Source: Stenotrophomonas maltophilia (GTDB lineage Bacteria > Pseudomonadota > Gammaproteobacteria > Xanthomonadales > Xanthomonadaceae). From it: a stretch of 64,000 nt of DNA. The stretch spans positions 28,504-92,503 of the forward strand of contig NZ_RAUX01000007.1 in the NCBI RefSeq assembly GCF_013464485.1, written 5' to 3'. The translations under genes were made by a program, and so were the position numbers. Below the pieces are notes generated by a model. That model saw nothing but the letters and a program-made list of their open reading frames with translations, was not told the DNA's origin and did no database searches. Shown here piece by piece: positions 63,185-64,000 of this stretch; position 1 is the stretch's first letter, and each line of letters opens with the position of its first letter.

Positions 63185-64000
63185 CTAATGGCGTGCGCGC
63201 AGATGCAGGCTTCCATCTGCAGCGGTATTCACCTGCACCGGCAGGATCTCCGGCAACAACGCCACGGCGGTCTCGGCGCGATCGGCATCGAACACGCCCG
63301 ATACCAGCAGTGGACCCAGAGCCGGGTCGTCCAGCACGATGGGACGGTCGTGATAGCGCTGCAGGATCCGCAGAACCTCAGCCAAAGGCATGCGATCGAA
63401 CTGCAGCCGGCCATGGGTCCAGTCGGCCTGGTCCAGCTCGACCACCTCCGGCGGGGAGACCGAACCCGGCTGGGCCAGCAGGCGCTGGCCGGGGACCAGC
63501 CGCTGTTCGGCAGTGCCGCCTTCCACGCGCACGCCTACCTCGCCGCGCCACAGCGTGACCTCGCTGAGCTCGCCCTGGCGATCGACATCGAACACCGTGC
63601 CATAGTTGCGCACGTGCACCGGGCCGGCATCCACCTCGAAGCGCCGCCAGGCGGAGTGCTGCACGTCGAAGCGGGCGCGCCCCTGGACCAGCAGTACCTG
63701 CCGGGAGCGCAGATGGCGGCGCACCTGCAGACGGGTGCCTGCGTCAAGCAGTACGCGGCTGCCATCGGACAGGGGCAGCTCGCGGCGCTCGGCCACGCCG
63801 GTCTGGTACTCGCGTACCTGCCAGGCCGGATCGACCACGAACAGTGCGCCTGCCATCACCAGCAGTACGGCCAGCGCGGGCATCCCCCGCTTTGCGTCCC
63901 CCCCGCCGCGGCGTCGCAAGGTTTCGGGGGCCGGCAGCGGGAAGCGTTTCTTGAGGGCGTCGCGATGCTGGTCCAGCACCTGCTCGGTGGAGGGGGGGGC
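63185..64000 (-). CDS. FecR-family regulator, N-terminus outside window
   Basis: The open frame continues past the right edge; 271 or so residues are visible. One membrane helix (ALAVLLVMAGALFVVDPAW) is followed by the FecR domain with SDGSRVLLDAGTRLQVRRHL and VRNYGTVFDVDRQGEL. A C-terminal STN-like end has MPLAEVLRILQRYHDRPIVL. The cytoplasmic DUF4880-like part and any sigma factor would lie to the right. Partner of the receptor at 60697-63114. Confidence 0.88.
   Translation of the reverse strand, partial: APPSTEQVLDQHRDALKKRFPLPAPETLRRRGGGDAKRGMPALAVLLVMAGALFVVDPAWQVREYQTGVAERRELPLSDGSRVLLDAGTRLQVRRHLRSRQVLLVQGRARFDVQHSAWRRFEVDAGPVHVRNYGTVFDVDRQGELSEVTLWRGEVGVRVEGGTAEQRLVPGQRLLAQPGSVSPPEVVELDQADWTHGRLQFDRMPLAEVLRILQRYHDRPIVLDDPALGPLLVSGVFDADRAETAVALLPEILPVQVNTAADGSLHLRARH

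Overview
The window is high-GC, densely coded chromosomal DNA from a gammaproteobacterium of the Stenotrophomonas maltophilia complex. Two things support this. At 57829-58701 lies a subclass B3 metallo-beta-lactamase of the L1 type. Dimeric GTAG-type palindromes (the SMAG repeat class of S. maltophilia) are scattered through the intergenic spaces. No rRNA, tRNA, CRISPR array, insertion sequence or phage gene was seen. The sequence looks like ordinary chromosome rich in envelope, metal-uptake and regulatory genes.

Layout. 1-7476: the 3' end of a proline-rich protein, a small divergent exported protein, then a five-gene run of a TpsB/FhaC-type outer-membrane transporter, a DUF2341-LamG-ExbB fusion, ExbD, a TonB-like protein and a porin. 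7571-11446: OsmC-like protein, two paralogous isochorismatase-fold hydrolases and a pirin, divergent from a LysR regulator. 11638-18849: ECF sigma factor, FecR-type anti-sigma, a large STN-containing TonB-dependent receptor, a small secreted beta-barrel protein and a Slam-type outer-membrane exporter. This reads as a complete, sigma-controlled type XI secretion/haemophore uptake locus. 18986-22037: stand-alone receiver plus HWE histidine kinase, then a Phd-like antitoxin/zeta-like kinase pair. 22110-27661: MFS symporter, small membrane protein, baeRF/host-attachment protein, thioredoxin-like protein, GH92 alpha-mannosidase.

27785-35384: a two-component system divergent from a heavy-metal RND efflux operon (outer-membrane factor, adaptor, pump), with four 11-bp-phased operator repeats between them. 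35476-37659: small membrane protein, SDR and LysR. 37679-41059: copC-copD-response regulator-sensor kinase operon with a palindromic operator upstream. 41175-49299: AraC regulator, a TonB receptor and a MerC-like protein, then a six-gene ZrgABCDE-like operon. Two near-identical Zur-like palindromes mark this as a probable zinc-starvation regulon. 49451-53168: MFS/TetR pair with a 32-bp palindrome, and an AraC/AhpD-like pair. 53326-56696: fdhD divergent from an FdhF/YdeP-type molybdo-oxidoreductase. 56722-64000: copL and DUF411 copper genes, the L1 beta-lactamase, a Tat-exported amidohydrolase, and a second STN receptor with a FecR cut by the window edge.

Metal handling dominates: haem or iron, zinc, copper and a heavy-metal RND pump. 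Each unit has its own palindromic or phased operator. The GTAG repeats do more than fill gaps, because at least eight genes take their TAG stop codon from the conserved GTAG end of a repeat. Coordinates of proposed starts rest on visible Shine-Dalgarno sequences. Functional names rest on motif recognition by eye, without database searches.
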